Of a stretch of DNA of 60,505 bases, positions 7,374 to 14,121 are shown one piece after another. Position 1 is the stretch's first letter; every line of letters begins with the position of its first letter. This DNA is from a virus. The notes below the pieces were generated by a model, which saw nothing but the letters and a program-made list of their open reading frames with translations, was not told where the DNA came from and did not search any database. The stretch lies in the IMG/VR virus record IMGVR_UViG_3300031672_000001, positions 1 through 60,505 of that record; one strand, given 5' to 3'. The position numbers and the translations under genes were made by a program.

Positions 7374-7551
7374 AGAAATCCCCCGCGTGCCCGTTCTCAC
7401 GGCACTGTTTGCAGAAGAAGCCGCGCCGAGTGCGAACCATCACGTCTGGTTCGTAGTCGAAGTAGACGCCACAGCCTCTGCACCGAATAGGATCGCCGGC
7501 CGATGGTTCATCGAACTCACGGTCGATCATGTCCTCAGTGATCGGGATCAC
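7363..7551 (-). CDS. Small zinc-finger protein, 62 aa
   Basis: The GTG start at 7551 forms GTGA with the upstream stop. The product has two CxxC pairs, CRGC near residue 24 and CKQC near residue 47, with aromatic residues between them (GVYFDYEPDVMVRTRRGFF), a typical zinc-ribbon layout. It overlaps the next gene by 11 bases. Confidence 0.6.
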   Translation of the reverse strand: MIPITEDMIDREFDEPSAGDPIRCRGCGVYFDYEPDVMVRTRRGFFCKQCRENGHAGDFYVY

Positions 7552-7826
7552 TGCTCAGCCACTCCACACGCTGCGAACGTTGGGTCTACCGTCTCGGACA
7601 CGACTGCCTGAACGTGTGCGTCGCATACGTAGCGATGACCCTTCAACCCGAGATCTACTAGAGCTGTCCATCTCTCTCGACACAAGCCGTATTCGCACAT
7701 GGCGGCCGTCCGCTCAGGCACGATGATCGCGGAATCAGCGCGTTTCGCTGCGACGCACAACGCTAAGACCTGCACGTAGACCATGAGCACTACAAGGCCG
7801 CTGATAGCCCAGATGATCCAGGTCAT
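7548..7826 (-). CDS. Single-pass membrane protein with Cys-rich tail, 92 aa
   Basis: The start ATG at 7826 overlaps the stop of a 36-residue gene (ATGA), which favours it over a GTG at 7838. Residues 2-27 (TWIIWAISGLVVLMVYVQVL) form a membrane helix. The remaining part has CEYGLCRERW and CDAH, a likely zinc site on one side of the membrane. Function unknown; membrane location is a confident prediction. Confidence 0.6.
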   Translation of the reverse strand: MTWIIWAISGLVVLMVYVQVLALCVAAKRADSAIIVPERTAAMCEYGLCRERWTALVDLGLKGHRYVCDAHVQAVVSETVDPTFAACGVAEQ

Positions 7827-7933
7827 CGTGTATCCCACGGGTCAGCGATCACGAACCACAAGGCGGTAACGACGAGAGGGACAGCACCAGCTTCGATCGT
7901 TAGCGTCACGAGAGTAGGGATCAGGTCAAGCAT
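7823..7933 (-). CDS. 36-aa hydrophobic peptide gene
   Basis: A short frame from ATG 7933 encodes MLDLIPTLVTLTIEAGAVPL and continues with a hydrophobic stretch to WDTR. Its TGA overlaps the ATG of the next membrane-protein gene (ATGA) and its start lies within the end of the preceding gene, so it fits the local coupling pattern. One membrane helix is likely. It may work with the following membrane protein. Confidence 0.55.
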   Translation of the reverse strand: MLDLIPTLVTLTIEAGAVPLVVTALWFVIADPWDTR

Positions 7934-8166
7934 CGTTCACCCTCCGCAGTGAGTAGGACAGTCCTGACTTTCGGCACAGTGATCGGGCCGAGCTCGATGA
8001 GGTGCATCCCTCGCAGGCGGCGGAGCACGTCCGTGCGCACCGTGTACTTGTCTGGATAGACATGCGACTGACCCCAACCACCCAAAGGCCACCACCAGAC
8101 ACGGTTGAGAGCGACCGCTTCAAGACCACGCTTCTGCGCTGGCGTCAACTTCACGGTGGAGGTCAT
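7921..8166 (-). CDS. Small winged-helix-like protein, 81 aa
   Basis: The product starts MTSTVKLTPAQKRGLEAVAL and ends KVRTVLLTAEGERCL. The order helix, DVLRRLRGMHLIELG and a C-terminal beta hairpin with LTAEGE is the pattern of small winged-helix proteins. The N-terminal VWWWPLGGWG stretch is unusual. DNA binding is inferred only. Confidence 0.5.
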   Translation of the reverse strand: MTSTVKLTPAQKRGLEAVALNRVWWWPLGGWGQSHVYPDKYTVRTDVLRRLRGMHLIELGPITVPKVRTVLLTAEGERCLT

Positions 8167-8363
8167 GCCGACCCCTGTTCCACAACATCCAGCGCGGCGA
8201 GAGCAAGCTCGTACGGTGTGTCGTGACCGTGCAGCATGGACTCTTGACTGTGAGGATCGCCTAGCCAGTTCTCCCGGTTTGCCAAGTAGGCGAGCGCTCG
8301 TCTGTACCGATCACGCTCAGTTTCGAGGCGATGCAGTTCTTTCAGCACATCGCTGACGCCCAT
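8163..8363 (-). CDS. Small coiled-coil protein, 66 aa
   Basis: ATG at 8363 overlaps the upstream stop (TGATG); a GTG one codon earlier is possible. Residues 5-30 (DVLKELHRLETERDRYRRAL) predict a coiled coil, followed by a polar loop and a second helix. Function unknown. Confidence 0.5.
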   Translation of the reverse strand: MGVSDVLKELHRLETERDRYRRALAYLANRENWLGDPHSQESMLHGHDTPYELALAALDVVEQGSA

Positions 8364-8551
8364 CACGCGGCCCTCGTCTCAGGGTGAGGGCCGACAACAA
8401 CATCGCCATCGAACGCGACAAGGATGGCTCCTCGCTCGACCTGGCCTTCGAGCAGGGCCATGGCTGCCGCGCGATCCGACGCATACGCCTCGAAGTCGCA
8501 TCCGTCGCCGCCGCCTTTGGAGCGCGGGTAGTAGGCGCTTACCCGGATCAT
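8363..8551 (-). CDS. Hypothetical early protein, 62 aa
   Basis: The frame starts at ATG 8551 with an ATGA overlap. The product MIRVSAYYPRSKGGGDGCDF then ASDRAAAMALLEGQV reads as a small alpha/beta protein. No family recognised. Confidence 0.5.
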   Translation of the reverse strand: MIRVSAYYPRSKGGGDGCDFEAYASDRAAAMALLEGQVERGAILVAFDGDVVVGPHPETRAA

Positions 8552-8844
8552 GTCGCCCTCCGCTCAGCCATTCGCCTGAGCCTCTCTCCCGCCGACCGAC
8601 GGGTGGAATACAGGATCGGGTGATAGGAACCGTCAGGGAACCTTGCTTGCCACTTCGAGCCGAGCTTGCCTACTTGGCCGATCGGCATCACGACGACGCC
8701 CCGCCAATACACGTCGTAGCCCGCACCGTTGTTGATGTACGTGAGCACCGGCACTCTGCGGATCGCTCGTGCTGCTGGTGCTCGATGGCGTGTAGGTACG
8801 CGCACACCACTTGCGCCGATATGCGTTGAGCCTGTAGCGCTCAC
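8548..8844 (-). CDS. Small basic early protein, 98 aa
   Basis: The start is taken as GTG 8844 because it forms a GTGA overlap with the regulator gene; a longer frame to 8952 reads through the regulator's shadow. The C-terminal 65 residues look like a compact fold (YINNGAGYDVYWRGVVV, then KWQARFPDGSYHPI), with a basic helix at the end. Function unknown. Confidence 0.5.
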   Translation of the reverse strand: MSATGSTHIGASGVRVPTRHRAPAARAIRRVPVLTYINNGAGYDVYWRGVVVMPIGQVGKLGSKWQARFPDGSYHPILYSTRRSAGERLRRMAERRAT

Positions 8845-9071
8845 GCCGCCGCCCTTTCCGCATCTGGCCACAACTCGGCCGGTTCGACTCCTAGTACGCG
8901 AGCTATCTGCTCCCGTCGCTCCGGATTGGGGACATGATCCCCCCGCACCCACATGCCCACCTGTCGCCGGTCACAGTTGAGTGAGCGGGCCAACGAGGAC
9001 TGGCTGATCCCATAACGCCCCAGGGCTTCCCGGAGCGGGGTGAGGACTTCGCCTGCGAGTCGTGGGGGCAC
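8841..9071 (-). CDS. XRE/Cro-type transcriptional regulator
   Basis: This 76-residue protein is one helix-turn-helix domain: LREALGRYGISQSSLARSLN then CDRRQVGMWVRGDHVPNPE and REQIARVLGVEPAELWP. That is the standard XRE layout with recognition helix near residues 34-44. The GTG start at 9071 follows GGAAGGA six bases upstream. It is the first gene after the minus-strand promoter at 9191-9162, so it probably controls the early operon and perhaps itself, as Cro-type proteins do. Confidence 0.8.
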   Translation of the reverse strand: MPPRLAGEVLTPLREALGRYGISQSSLARSLNCDRRQVGMWVRGDHVPNPERREQIARVLGVEPAELWPDAERAAA

Positions 9072-9161
9072 TGGACATCCTTCCGATAATTGCTTTGCCC
9101 TTCGTCCGATAACCGCCGTTCACGAACGAGTTCCTGCCGGGCCAGGGCATCTGACGAGAGG
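9072..9161 (-). promoter_or_regulatory. Leader of the early operon with repeated CCGATAA boxes
   Basis: This 90-base stretch lies between the promoter and the XRE gene. Two copies of TCCGATAA occur 22 bases apart near 9082 and 9104. They could be operator half-sites for the adjacent regulator. Confidence 0.4.
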
Positions 9162-9191
9162 ACTATACTACATCCTTCCCACCCCCGTCAA
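9162..9191 (-). promoter_or_regulatory. Sigma70-type promoter of the early operon
   Basis: On the minus strand TTGACG (9191-9186) and TATAGT (9167-9162) are separated by 18 bases. Both hexamers differ from consensus by one base. It points toward the XRE gene and the whole leftward early operon. Confidence 0.65.
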
Positions 9192-9438
9192 GGGCGTTGG
9201 CAAGTCTGCGGGTTTCTACGGATAGACGGCTCGTGTATCCCGTTGCGAAAGCGCGAGTAGACGACGCCGAGCCCATCGACAATCGCGGCGGAGAGGCGTG
9301 CATCTGCGCCGCAAACCGCTCCCGAAGCTCCGCTGACGTTTCGCCGTAGCACAGCCCACGCACACTCGCGGCAAGCTCGTCAAGCCCCGGTCGCTCCACA
9401 TACACCGAAGCGGTCGTCTGTACGCTCGCATGGCCCAT
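9163..9438 (-). pseudogene. C-terminal remnant of a tyrosine recombinase (integrase)
   Basis: The frame from ATG 9438 begins MGHASVQTTASVYVERPG, which is the last catalytic block of tyrosine integrases: the GH of box II and the nucleophilic Tyr inside a SVY motif. About 75 further residues follow without known motifs. The core-binding region, the catalytic Arg, Lys and HxxR residues are absent, and the upstream DNA is a terminator. The fragment therefore cannot be an active integrase. It lies between the late terminator and the early promoter, where integrases of temperate phages are often found. Confidence 0.6.
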
Positions 9439-9461
9439 GAGGGCCTCCCCGGAACGACAAA

Positions 9462-9491
9462 CAGGCCCTCCGCCGTGAAGCGAAGGGCCTG
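9462..9491 (-). terminator. Rho-independent terminator ending the late transcript
   Basis: CAGGCCCT (9462-9469) and AGGGCCTG (9484-9491) form a perfect 8-base stem with a 14-base loop. On the minus strand it is followed by TTTGTCGTT. It lies after the RlpA-like gene, the last gene of the leftward late block. Confidence 0.6.
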
Positions 9492-9564
9492 CTGAGCCTG
9501 CTGAGTGTGCGCCCAGGAGGCGAGGATGAAGCGGACGGGGAGCCGTACCCCGCACTCTGGGAGT

Positions 9565-10173
9565 CTACCCGACGCTCACCCAGACGGGTCCGACTCCGCG
9601 CGCAAGGAACCCGATCGCCCTCGCGGTAGCGACGGTGAGATCGTAGGAGCGACCGGCCACGTATGGTCCACGATCGACTACGGGCACGTCGATGCACGGT
9701 CCTCCATGTTCTTCGAGGCAGACCCGGACCATCGTGCCGCACGGCAATGTCTTGTTGGCGACGCCGAGGGTTGAACTCGTCAAGTCACCGCCACCACAGG
9801 CGAGCGGACCGCCGCTATCTGCGACGCCATACCAGGATGCGATGACCTGTTCGCGGGGAGCGTGATCTAACCGTTCTCGCGCGAGCTTTTCGTGCCAGTG
9901 CTGGACTCGAACGAAACAGGCTCTCGTCTCGCAACCCGTCCGTTTCCGGTGACGCCTATGCCGGTGTTTAGTCCGTGGTGTTGATTTAGCCTTCGGTCTA
10001 AACGATGCTTGATCTACACCGGGAGCACGAGCTCCCGCCGCAACAGTCGAGAACGACGCCAAGCACGCCAGCGTCGCGAGGATGAGTATGCGTAGACGAC
10101 GGATACCAATTGGCCTCCTGTCTCGTTGAGGCTCGGCTGCTTGCCGGCCCTTGCTCGATCGCCGGCACAGCAC
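9565..10173 (-). CDS. Secreted RlpA-like double-psi beta-barrel protein
   Basis: The C-terminal 95 residues are an RlpA-type double-psi barrel: ASWYGVADSGGPLACGGG, LPCGTMVRV, then VVDRGPYVAGRSYDLT with the conserved Asp-Arg-Gly-Pro and Tyr-Asp-Leu elements. An export signal precedes it (RRLRILILATLACLAS...VAAGARA), then a basic linker. RlpA proteins bind or cleave denuded peptidoglycan, so a cell-wall role at lysis is likely. The start is uncertain: an ideal AGGAGG at 10119-10114 has no in-frame ATG, GTG or TTG behind it (only ATT/ATC; a TTG is out of frame), so I give the GTG at 10173. An indel here is possible. Confidence 0.7.
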   Translation of the reverse strand: MLCRRSSKGRQAAEPQRDRRPIGIRRLRILILATLACLASFSTVAAGARAPGVDQASFRPKAKSTPRTKHRHRRHRKRTGCETRACFVRVQHWHEKLARERLDHAPREQVIASWYGVADSGGPLACGGGDLTSSTLGVANKTLPCGTMVRVCLEEHGGPCIDVPVVDRGPYVAGRSYDLTVATARAIGFLARGVGPVWVSVG

Positions 10174-10228
10174 GATCCTTCCGCGTCGTCCTGACCGCAG
10201 GCAAGCTCTATACCGCCGGATGGCGAGG

Positions 10229-10234
10229 TACACT
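10229..10234 (+). promoter_or_regulatory. -10-like hexamer before the RF-1-like gene
   Basis: TACACT lies seven bases before the GTG start at 10242. The same spacing appears before other plus-strand genes of this window, suggesting a leaderless transcript. No clear -35 was found. Confidence 0.35.
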
Positions 10235-10241
10235 GCAAGAC

Positions 10242-10580
10242 GTGTCCGAGAGGCAGAAAATCGTCCGGGTCACGATCAAGGACTGCGAGGTTCAGACGTT
10301 CCGGTCGGGCGGCAAGGGCGGCCAGAACCAGAACAAGCGCGACACCGGCGTCCGAGTGATCCACGCTCCGTCAGGCGCACGAGGCGAGAGCCGCGAGGAG
10401 CGCACACAGCTCCTGAATAAGCGCGCAGCCTTCGGGCGCATGGCTCGCTCAAGCGAGTTCACACGCTGGATCAACATGGAGACCGCGCGTGCCCTTGGCG
10501 AGATGGAGCGCCAGGTCGATGATGAGATGCGACCCGAGAACCTGCTCGTCGAGCACGGACCGTTCGCTGAGGCTGCGTAG
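10242..10580 (+). CDS. RF-1 (GGQ) domain protein, peptidyl-tRNA hydrolase/release-factor-like
   Basis: The 112-residue product has the class I release factor catalytic loop: FRSGGKGGQNQNKRDTGVRV, with the universal GGQ, followed by ESREERTQLLNKRAAF, typical of the RF-1 domain. There is no codon-recognition domain, so it resembles ArfB/YaeJ or ICT1-type ribosome-rescue hydrolases; the C-terminal tail is acidic rather than the basic tail of ArfB. The start is taken as GTG 10242. It would hydrolyse peptidyl-tRNA on the ribosome. It stands alone on the plus strand, divergent from the RlpA-like gene and convergent with the next small genes, so it has its own promoter. Confidence 0.85.
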   Translation: MSERQKIVRVTIKDCEVQTFRSGGKGGQNQNKRDTGVRVIHAPSGARGESREERTQLLNKRAAFGRMARSSEFTRWINMETARALGEMERQVDDEMRPENLLVEHGPFAEAA

Positions 10581-10584
10581 CGCC

Positions 10585-10606
10585 CCCGCCGCTCACAGGG
10601 AGCGGG
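10585..10606. terminator. Hairpin between convergent genes
   Basis: CCGCTC (10589-10594) and GAGCGG (10600-10605) form a short stem with a five-base loop between the stops of the RF-1-like gene (plus) and a 42-residue gene (minus). It could terminate transcription from both sides, although no long T tract is present. Confidence 0.4.
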
Positions 10607-10735
10607 CTAGCTCCAGAGCTCGCGCAGTTCCCGACGGAGCCGATCCAGCGAGGTCGAAGACGGGGCGAGCAGCTTCCAGAACGGCCAGATGGCGATCAGC
10701 ACCGCCGATTTGATGAACTTGCGAGCGAATGGCAT
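10607..10735 (-). CDS. 42-aa small hydrophobic/amphipathic protein
   Basis: A frame from ATG 10735 starts directly after the TGA of the upstream membrane gene (TGAATG) and encodes MPFARKFIKSAVLIAIWPFW followed by a basic helix (DRLRRELREL). The hydrophobic stretch could insert in the membrane. Its place behind other small membrane proteins in the lysis region suggests a lysis accessory. Confidence 0.55.
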   Translation of the reverse strand: MPFARKFIKSAVLIAIWPFWKLLAPSSTSLDRLRRELRELWS

Positions 10736-10939
10736 TCAGTCCCCCAGACCTTTGATCGCCCAAACGATCCCGGCGATCCCAGCAGCACCACCGAAGCCCG
10801 TCACGAGCATGATGAACGCGATGTCCTCTAGCTGTTTCCATAGCTCGTGCGGCCAGCCGGAGATCGTCTGCACATCCATACCGGCCACTAGCAGGCATAC
10901 TGCTACTCCGCACAGCGCGGTGAATGACCGTTCGATCAT
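10736..10939 (-). CDS. Small two-span membrane protein, holin-like, 67 aa
   Basis: ATG at 10939 overlaps the upstream stop (ATGA), so the longer frame to 10978 is rejected. Two membrane helices are evident: residues 6-22 (FTALCGVAVCLLVAGM) and 40-62 (IAFIMLVTGFGGAAGIAGIVW), separated by a polar WPHELWKQLED segment. Size, topology and position near cell-wall hydrolases suggest a class II holin, but this is inferred. Confidence 0.55.
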   Translation of the reverse strand: MIERSFTALCGVAVCLLVAGMDVQTISGWPHELWKQLEDIAFIMLVTGFGGAAGIAGIVWAIKGLGD

Positions 10940-11055
10940 GCGTCGAGCCCGGTACGCGGACACCATCGGCACGAGCATCCGATGCCGGGGTCATCCTCGC
11001 GCCAGTCATGCCAGCCGAGGCGACAGAGGATTTGTGTGTGGAGTAGTCGCTTCAT
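10936..11055 (-). CDS. 39-aa Cys-rich small protein
   Basis: ATG at 11055 overlaps the upstream stop (ATGA) and its TGA overlaps the next ATG. The product MKRLLHTQILCRLGWHDW ends with CSCRWCPRTG, giving four cysteines and a WHDW motif, a small zinc-binding layout I have seen in short phage proteins. Function unknown. Confidence 0.55.
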   Translation of the reverse strand: MKRLLHTQILCRLGWHDWREDDPGIGCSCRWCPRTGLDA

Positions 11056-11582
11056 GACGGTGGCCCTCCCGGATGTGCGTCCCCGTTCGCCATCAGCGCC
11101 GTGTGCGCCCTCGGGACTGCGTGCTGGTCGATGAACGAGAACTCCGGGCCTTCGTAGCGCTGTAGGAGCCACGCCGGGTAGGTGATCTCGTGGATGCCCG
11201 TGTACTTGCCTCGATGGTGAGCAGCGCAGAGCACGAGCATGTTGCCCTCCCCGTCAACCCAGTCGGCGAGCTTCTGCCGGTCGGTGAGGTCGGGGAAGTC
11301 CGCCTCGACTTTGGTTAGATCAAGCCCGAACTGCGAGGCCCACTCGAAGCGGTAGTGGTGAGTCTCCATCGCGCCGCCTGTCGAATGACGGATGCCGCAT
11401 ATCCAGCACGGCGCGTCCATGTCGTAGACGAGGTGGTGGTGCGTCTTGACGTAGATCTCGCTCTCTGTGCGTGGCGGGTGAGGCGGATAGGCGACGCTCT
11501 CGTCGAGCTGCCGCGCGAGGATATGGCTACCTGGGGGGTTCGTCTGAAGCGTCTGTGTTGGGTCTGCGGCTGTAGTGGTCAT
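11052..11582 (-). CDS. HNH-like endonuclease, 176 aa
   Basis: The central part has CWICG, then METHHYRFEWASQFGLD, and a later NMLVLCAAHHRGKYTGIHEI, matching an HNH-fold nuclease in which the THH motif and the final HH coordinate metal. ATGA overlaps on both sides tie it to the protease gene upstream. It has no obvious packaging context here and may be a mobile nuclease that has settled in the lysis operon. Confidence 0.65.
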   Translation of the reverse strand: MTTTAADPTQTLQTNPPGSHILARQLDESVAYPPHPPRTESEIYVKTHHHLVYDMDAPCWICGIRHSTGGAMETHHYRFEWASQFGLDLTKVEADFPDLTDRQKLADWVDGEGNMLVLCAAHHRGKYTGIHEITYPAWLLQRYEGPEFSFIDQHAVPRAHTALMANGDAHPGGPPS

Positions 11583-12418
11583 GCGACCAACTGCCTGAAG
11601 TCAGACGAGCCGCCGATCGCTACCAGCGTGGAGAGGTGCATCCGGAACGACCCAGCATCCCCCCAACTCGATCCCCAACTATTTCTAACGCGGATCACCG
11701 TGTTGAACGGGTCCACCTGGCCAGTCGGGAGGATCGTCAGCTTCTCGATCGCCGACTGGAAGGTCTCATGACCGCCAGCGACCCCCGACGCGATCGACGC
11801 TTCTATCGCCGAGACCGATCCGTCGCCGTCAACGAACCCATGAGCGTCAGGCTGCTCCCATGCGTAGAAGAACGGTGTCCCCTGAAGGATGCCGCCCGTC
11901 TGTAGCAATGAGACGATGCTCTGCGCGCCCGAAGCGATCTGTGCGCCCGAAGCGAGCTTGAGGCGCTGAAGCTCCGACACGATGTACGGCCCCGAGGACC
12001 CGCAGTCGGTCGGTGGCCACTCTTCCGACGGCTGGCCGGTCTGATCTGTGGATTCGTGGTAGAAGCGGATCGCCGCTTCCTCTGCGCACTTCGCCTGCGA
12101 GTAGACGTCCGCTTCGGCCTTCCAGCCACCGCTGCCGGCGGGCAGGATGAACTGTCCGAAATCGGCTTCGCTCAGCAGGTTCGACAGTGCCGAGACGGTC
12201 GCGTTAGCCGTACACGATCCGAGCGCGTCCACCTTCAGCGCGCCCGGAATCAAGACAGACGTGTCTATGCCTTGGGCTATCAGGTCCGACTGGTCAATCA
12301 CCCCGATCTTTGGCTCGTGATCGACCTCTTTGAGTGGGCCTCCCTGGTGGAAGTGGAGGCTCCGCGATGCGGACGGCGCCTCAGCCACATGGTAACGCCC
12401 ATAGGCCGGATAGCTCAT
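11579..12418 (-). CDS. Papain-like (C1 family) cysteine protease
   Basis: The 279-residue protein carries the papain catalytic set: Cys in VDALGSCTANATVSAL (residues 64-79), His in SGVAGGHETFQS, and Asn in IRVRNSWGSSWGDAGSFRM, all in the expected order and spacing. A prodomain-like N-terminus of about 60 residues precedes the Cys. No signal peptide is seen. It lies directly downstream of a holin-like gene, so it may cut peptide cross-links or surface protein during lysis, or process virion proteins. The lytic role is inference; the protease family is clear. Confidence 0.8.
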   Translation of the reverse strand: MSYPAYGRYHVAEAPSASRSLHFHQGGPLKEVDHEPKIGVIDQSDLIAQGIDTSVLIPGALKVDALGSCTANATVSALSNLLSEADFGQFILPAGSGGWKAEADVYSQAKCAEEAAIRFYHESTDQTGQPSEEWPPTDCGSSGPYIVSELQRLKLASGAQIASGAQSIVSLLQTGGILQGTPFFYAWEQPDAHGFVDGDGSVSAIEASIASGVAGGHETFQSAIEKLTILPTGQVDPFNTVIRVRNSWGSSWGDAGSFRMHLSTLVAIGGSSDFRQLVA

Positions 12419-12816
12419 GCGGGGACTGCCTTCGAGAGAAGTGCATGCGCGATGACAACAGCAGCGCCAACCACCGCAGTCGTGAGCGAGACGACCGTCC
12501 CCGCTGTCGTGTTCGAGATCAAGGCGAACGACACGACCAGAGAAACAGCCTGGCCGACGCCTGCGAGTATCCCCGTGGTCAACGCGGACGGTTCAATGCT
12601 TCCCGTGTGGACCGCATTGGCGATCAGGGTTGCGACGGCAATACCACTCGTGGTGGTGGCGATAATCAAACCCTCCTGGACGCTCGATATGAGGCCCAGA
12701 CCGACGATCATGCCCGTGAGGGCCGTGACGACCGTCAAGATCGTCGCGTTCAGACTAGACGCCTGTACTTTCAACTTCAGAGCCAGCTTCGTGTCGGCGG
12801 CCTTCAGAGTAGCCAT
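12415..12816 (-). CDS. Holin-like membrane protein, 133 aa
   Basis: After a short amphipathic N-terminus (MATLKAADTKLALKLKVQ) there are four hydrophobic segments, about residues 24-44, 48-66, 80-102 and 108-126, separated by short polar loops. AAAGGGAAG precedes the ATG at 12816. The gene is joined by ATGA to the papain-like protease. Size and context fit a phage holin; no family name can be assigned from sequence alone. Confidence 0.6.
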   Translation of the reverse strand: MATLKAADTKLALKLKVQASSLNATILTVVTALTGMIVGLGLISSVQEGLIIATTTSGIAVATLIANAVHTGSIEPSALTTGILAGVGQAVSLVVSFALISNTTAGTVVSLTTAVVGAAVVIAHALLSKAVPA

Positions 12817-12828
12817 TTTCTTCCCTTT

Positions 12829-13062
12829 CTAACGCAACCGTTTCAGGAGCCGCGATGCGGCCCCACCAATATCTCCCGCGAGTATCGGCTCGCGAGCAGT
12901 GACCTTCTTGTCCTTCAAGTTGCAGACCGTCAATTCGTGGAGGTCCCGGTACTCACGGCCTCGCTTGCCTCGCACCATGCTCCCGACGGTGAGCCCGAGG
13001 AAACAGTGCTTTCGGGATGCTGTCTCAGAGAGGGATACGTACTCGACGCTTGCCTCAGCCAC
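12829..13062 (-). CDS. Hypothetical protein, 77 aa
   Basis: The start is GTG 13062 with AGGAG nine bases upstream. The product VAEASVEYVSLSETASRKHC continues with a basic middle (MVRGKRGREYRDLHE) and a C-terminal RLLKRL. It lies in the lysis region in front of the holin-like gene. Not recognised. Confidence 0.5.
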   Translation of the reverse strand: MAEASVEYVSLSETASRKHCFLGLTVGSMVRGKRGREYRDLHELTVCNLKDKKVTAREPILAGDIGGAASRLLKRLR

Positions 13063-13075
13063 TGGACCGCGCTCC

Positions 13076-13261
13076 TTAGACGTTTTCGATAGGACGTGTG
13101 GCAGGACGCGGGAAGTCCCACGGCTGCAACACGGGTTGATTGATCGGCGCTTGGGTCGTCGTCACTTCGGGGTGGACGACTTTGGGATACAGGCATTTCC
13201 ATTCGCCGTGATCCCGTCGCCCACACTCATGGCAGCGACCGCAGCAGGGACACGCGCTCAC
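13076..13261 (-). CDS. Small zinc-ribbon protein, 61 aa
   Basis: The GTG start at 13261 makes a GTGA overlap with the lipoprotein gene upstream. The N-terminus ACPCCGRCHECGRRDHG is a dense Cys cluster that would bind at least one zinc, followed by a proline-rich tail. Function unknown. Confidence 0.55.
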   Translation of the reverse strand: MSACPCCGRCHECGRRDHGEWKCLYPKVVHPEVTTTQAPINQPVLQPWDFPRPATRPIENV

Positions 13262-14121
13262 CGTAGGCTCCTAATCCCGCGCGCCCACAAAGCACACAGG
13301 CGGTTGTAGTGAGCGGAGGGATAGGCGTGTTTATAGGGCGGGTGCGCGCAGTTATGTCCATGCGGGTTGCGCTTGCTGTATGCGCCCAAGAGCCTCCCCA
13401 GTTCCACACGCCGCCGGCTCGGAGAGGGCTTCGGCTTAGGCTTGGGCTTAGGCTTCGGTGTGGGCTTGGGGCGCGGCTTGGGAGCAGGCACGAGCGCCGG
13501 ATGCGCGATCGACAAGAACGCTCGCGTCACACGCGACTCGTCTAGGTTGCGCCCGTACGCCCTGTCGGTCCACTGTGTCCCGTCAAACCCAGGATCAATG
13601 TGCGGCGCGCCGTTGTAAAACGCGTCCCACTCCCACACCTGAGAACGCGTGATCCGTGCCCGCTCAAGAATGGGACGGATCTGCGACGTCCACTCTGACC
13701 AGTCGGAATACACGCACGGCTTGCGCCATCCCGCTTTGATCTCTGAGTGGACCCAGCCGGGAACCTCGGATGGTGTCGCGTCGCCCGGCTCCACGTCTAG
13801 ACAGTCCGCGTGGTACCGGGCACTGATCGCGATGCTTACCGTGTGCGCTGAAGGAAAGGCTTTACGCAGTGGGATGAATGTCGGCCAATGTCCTGCCGTG
13901 TAGCCGGCGAGAGCGAACGGGTCGCGTGGTACCGTCGAGACCTCGATCGAGTCGAACATCGCCACGGTCGAAACCGGCGCAAGACCAAACGACGGCGGAG
14001 GACCAACCGTCGCCCATCCCGCAGGACGCGCACTACCCGTGGCGGACTGTGAAGGGCCGTGACCGCACCCCGCAACGATGAGCGCGGTGACGAGGGCCGC
14101 AAGAATAGTTACGCGTCTCAT
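13258..14121 (-). CDS. Lipoprotein with TIM-barrel glycoside-hydrolase-like domain
   Basis: The N-terminus MRRVTILAALVTALIVAGCG is a lipoprotein signal with lipobox VAGC. Residues about 50-210 read as a DUF1906/Rv2525c-like TIM barrel: MFDSIEVSTVP, AGYTAGHWPTF, HTVSIAIS, HADCLDVEPGDATP, CVYSDWSEW and VWEWDAFYNGAPHIDPGFDG, with acidic residues at strand ends. A proline-lysine linker (residues 214-236) and a C-terminal 50-residue HG/HY-rich region follow. Such domains occur in actinobacterial cell-wall proteins and phage lysins. As a lipoprotein it would act outside the membrane, in lysis or in exclusion of other phages. Confidence 0.65.
   Translation of the reverse strand: MRRVTILAALVTALIVAGCGHGPSQSATGSARPAGWATVGPPPSFGLAPVSTVAMFDSIEVSTVPRDPFALAGYTAGHWPTFIPLRKAFPSAHTVSIAISARYHADCLDVEPGDATPSEVPGWVHSEIKAGWRKPCVYSDWSEWTSQIRPILERARITRSQVWEWDAFYNGAPHIDPGFDGTQWTDRAYGRNLDESRVTRAFLSIAHPALVPAPKPRPKPTPKPKPKPKPKPSPSRRRVELGRLLGAYSKRNPHGHNCAHPPYKHAYPSAHYNRLCALWARGIRSLR

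Noticed and set aside
9380-9742. Minus-strand frame continuing upstream of the integrase fragment
   Set aside because: It is the Arg-rich shadow of the RlpA-like gene and does not contain the missing integrase motifs.
12056-13092. Two overlapping plus-strand frames of about 250 codons
   Set aside because: They are antisense to the papain-like protease and holin-like genes, whose motifs are clear.
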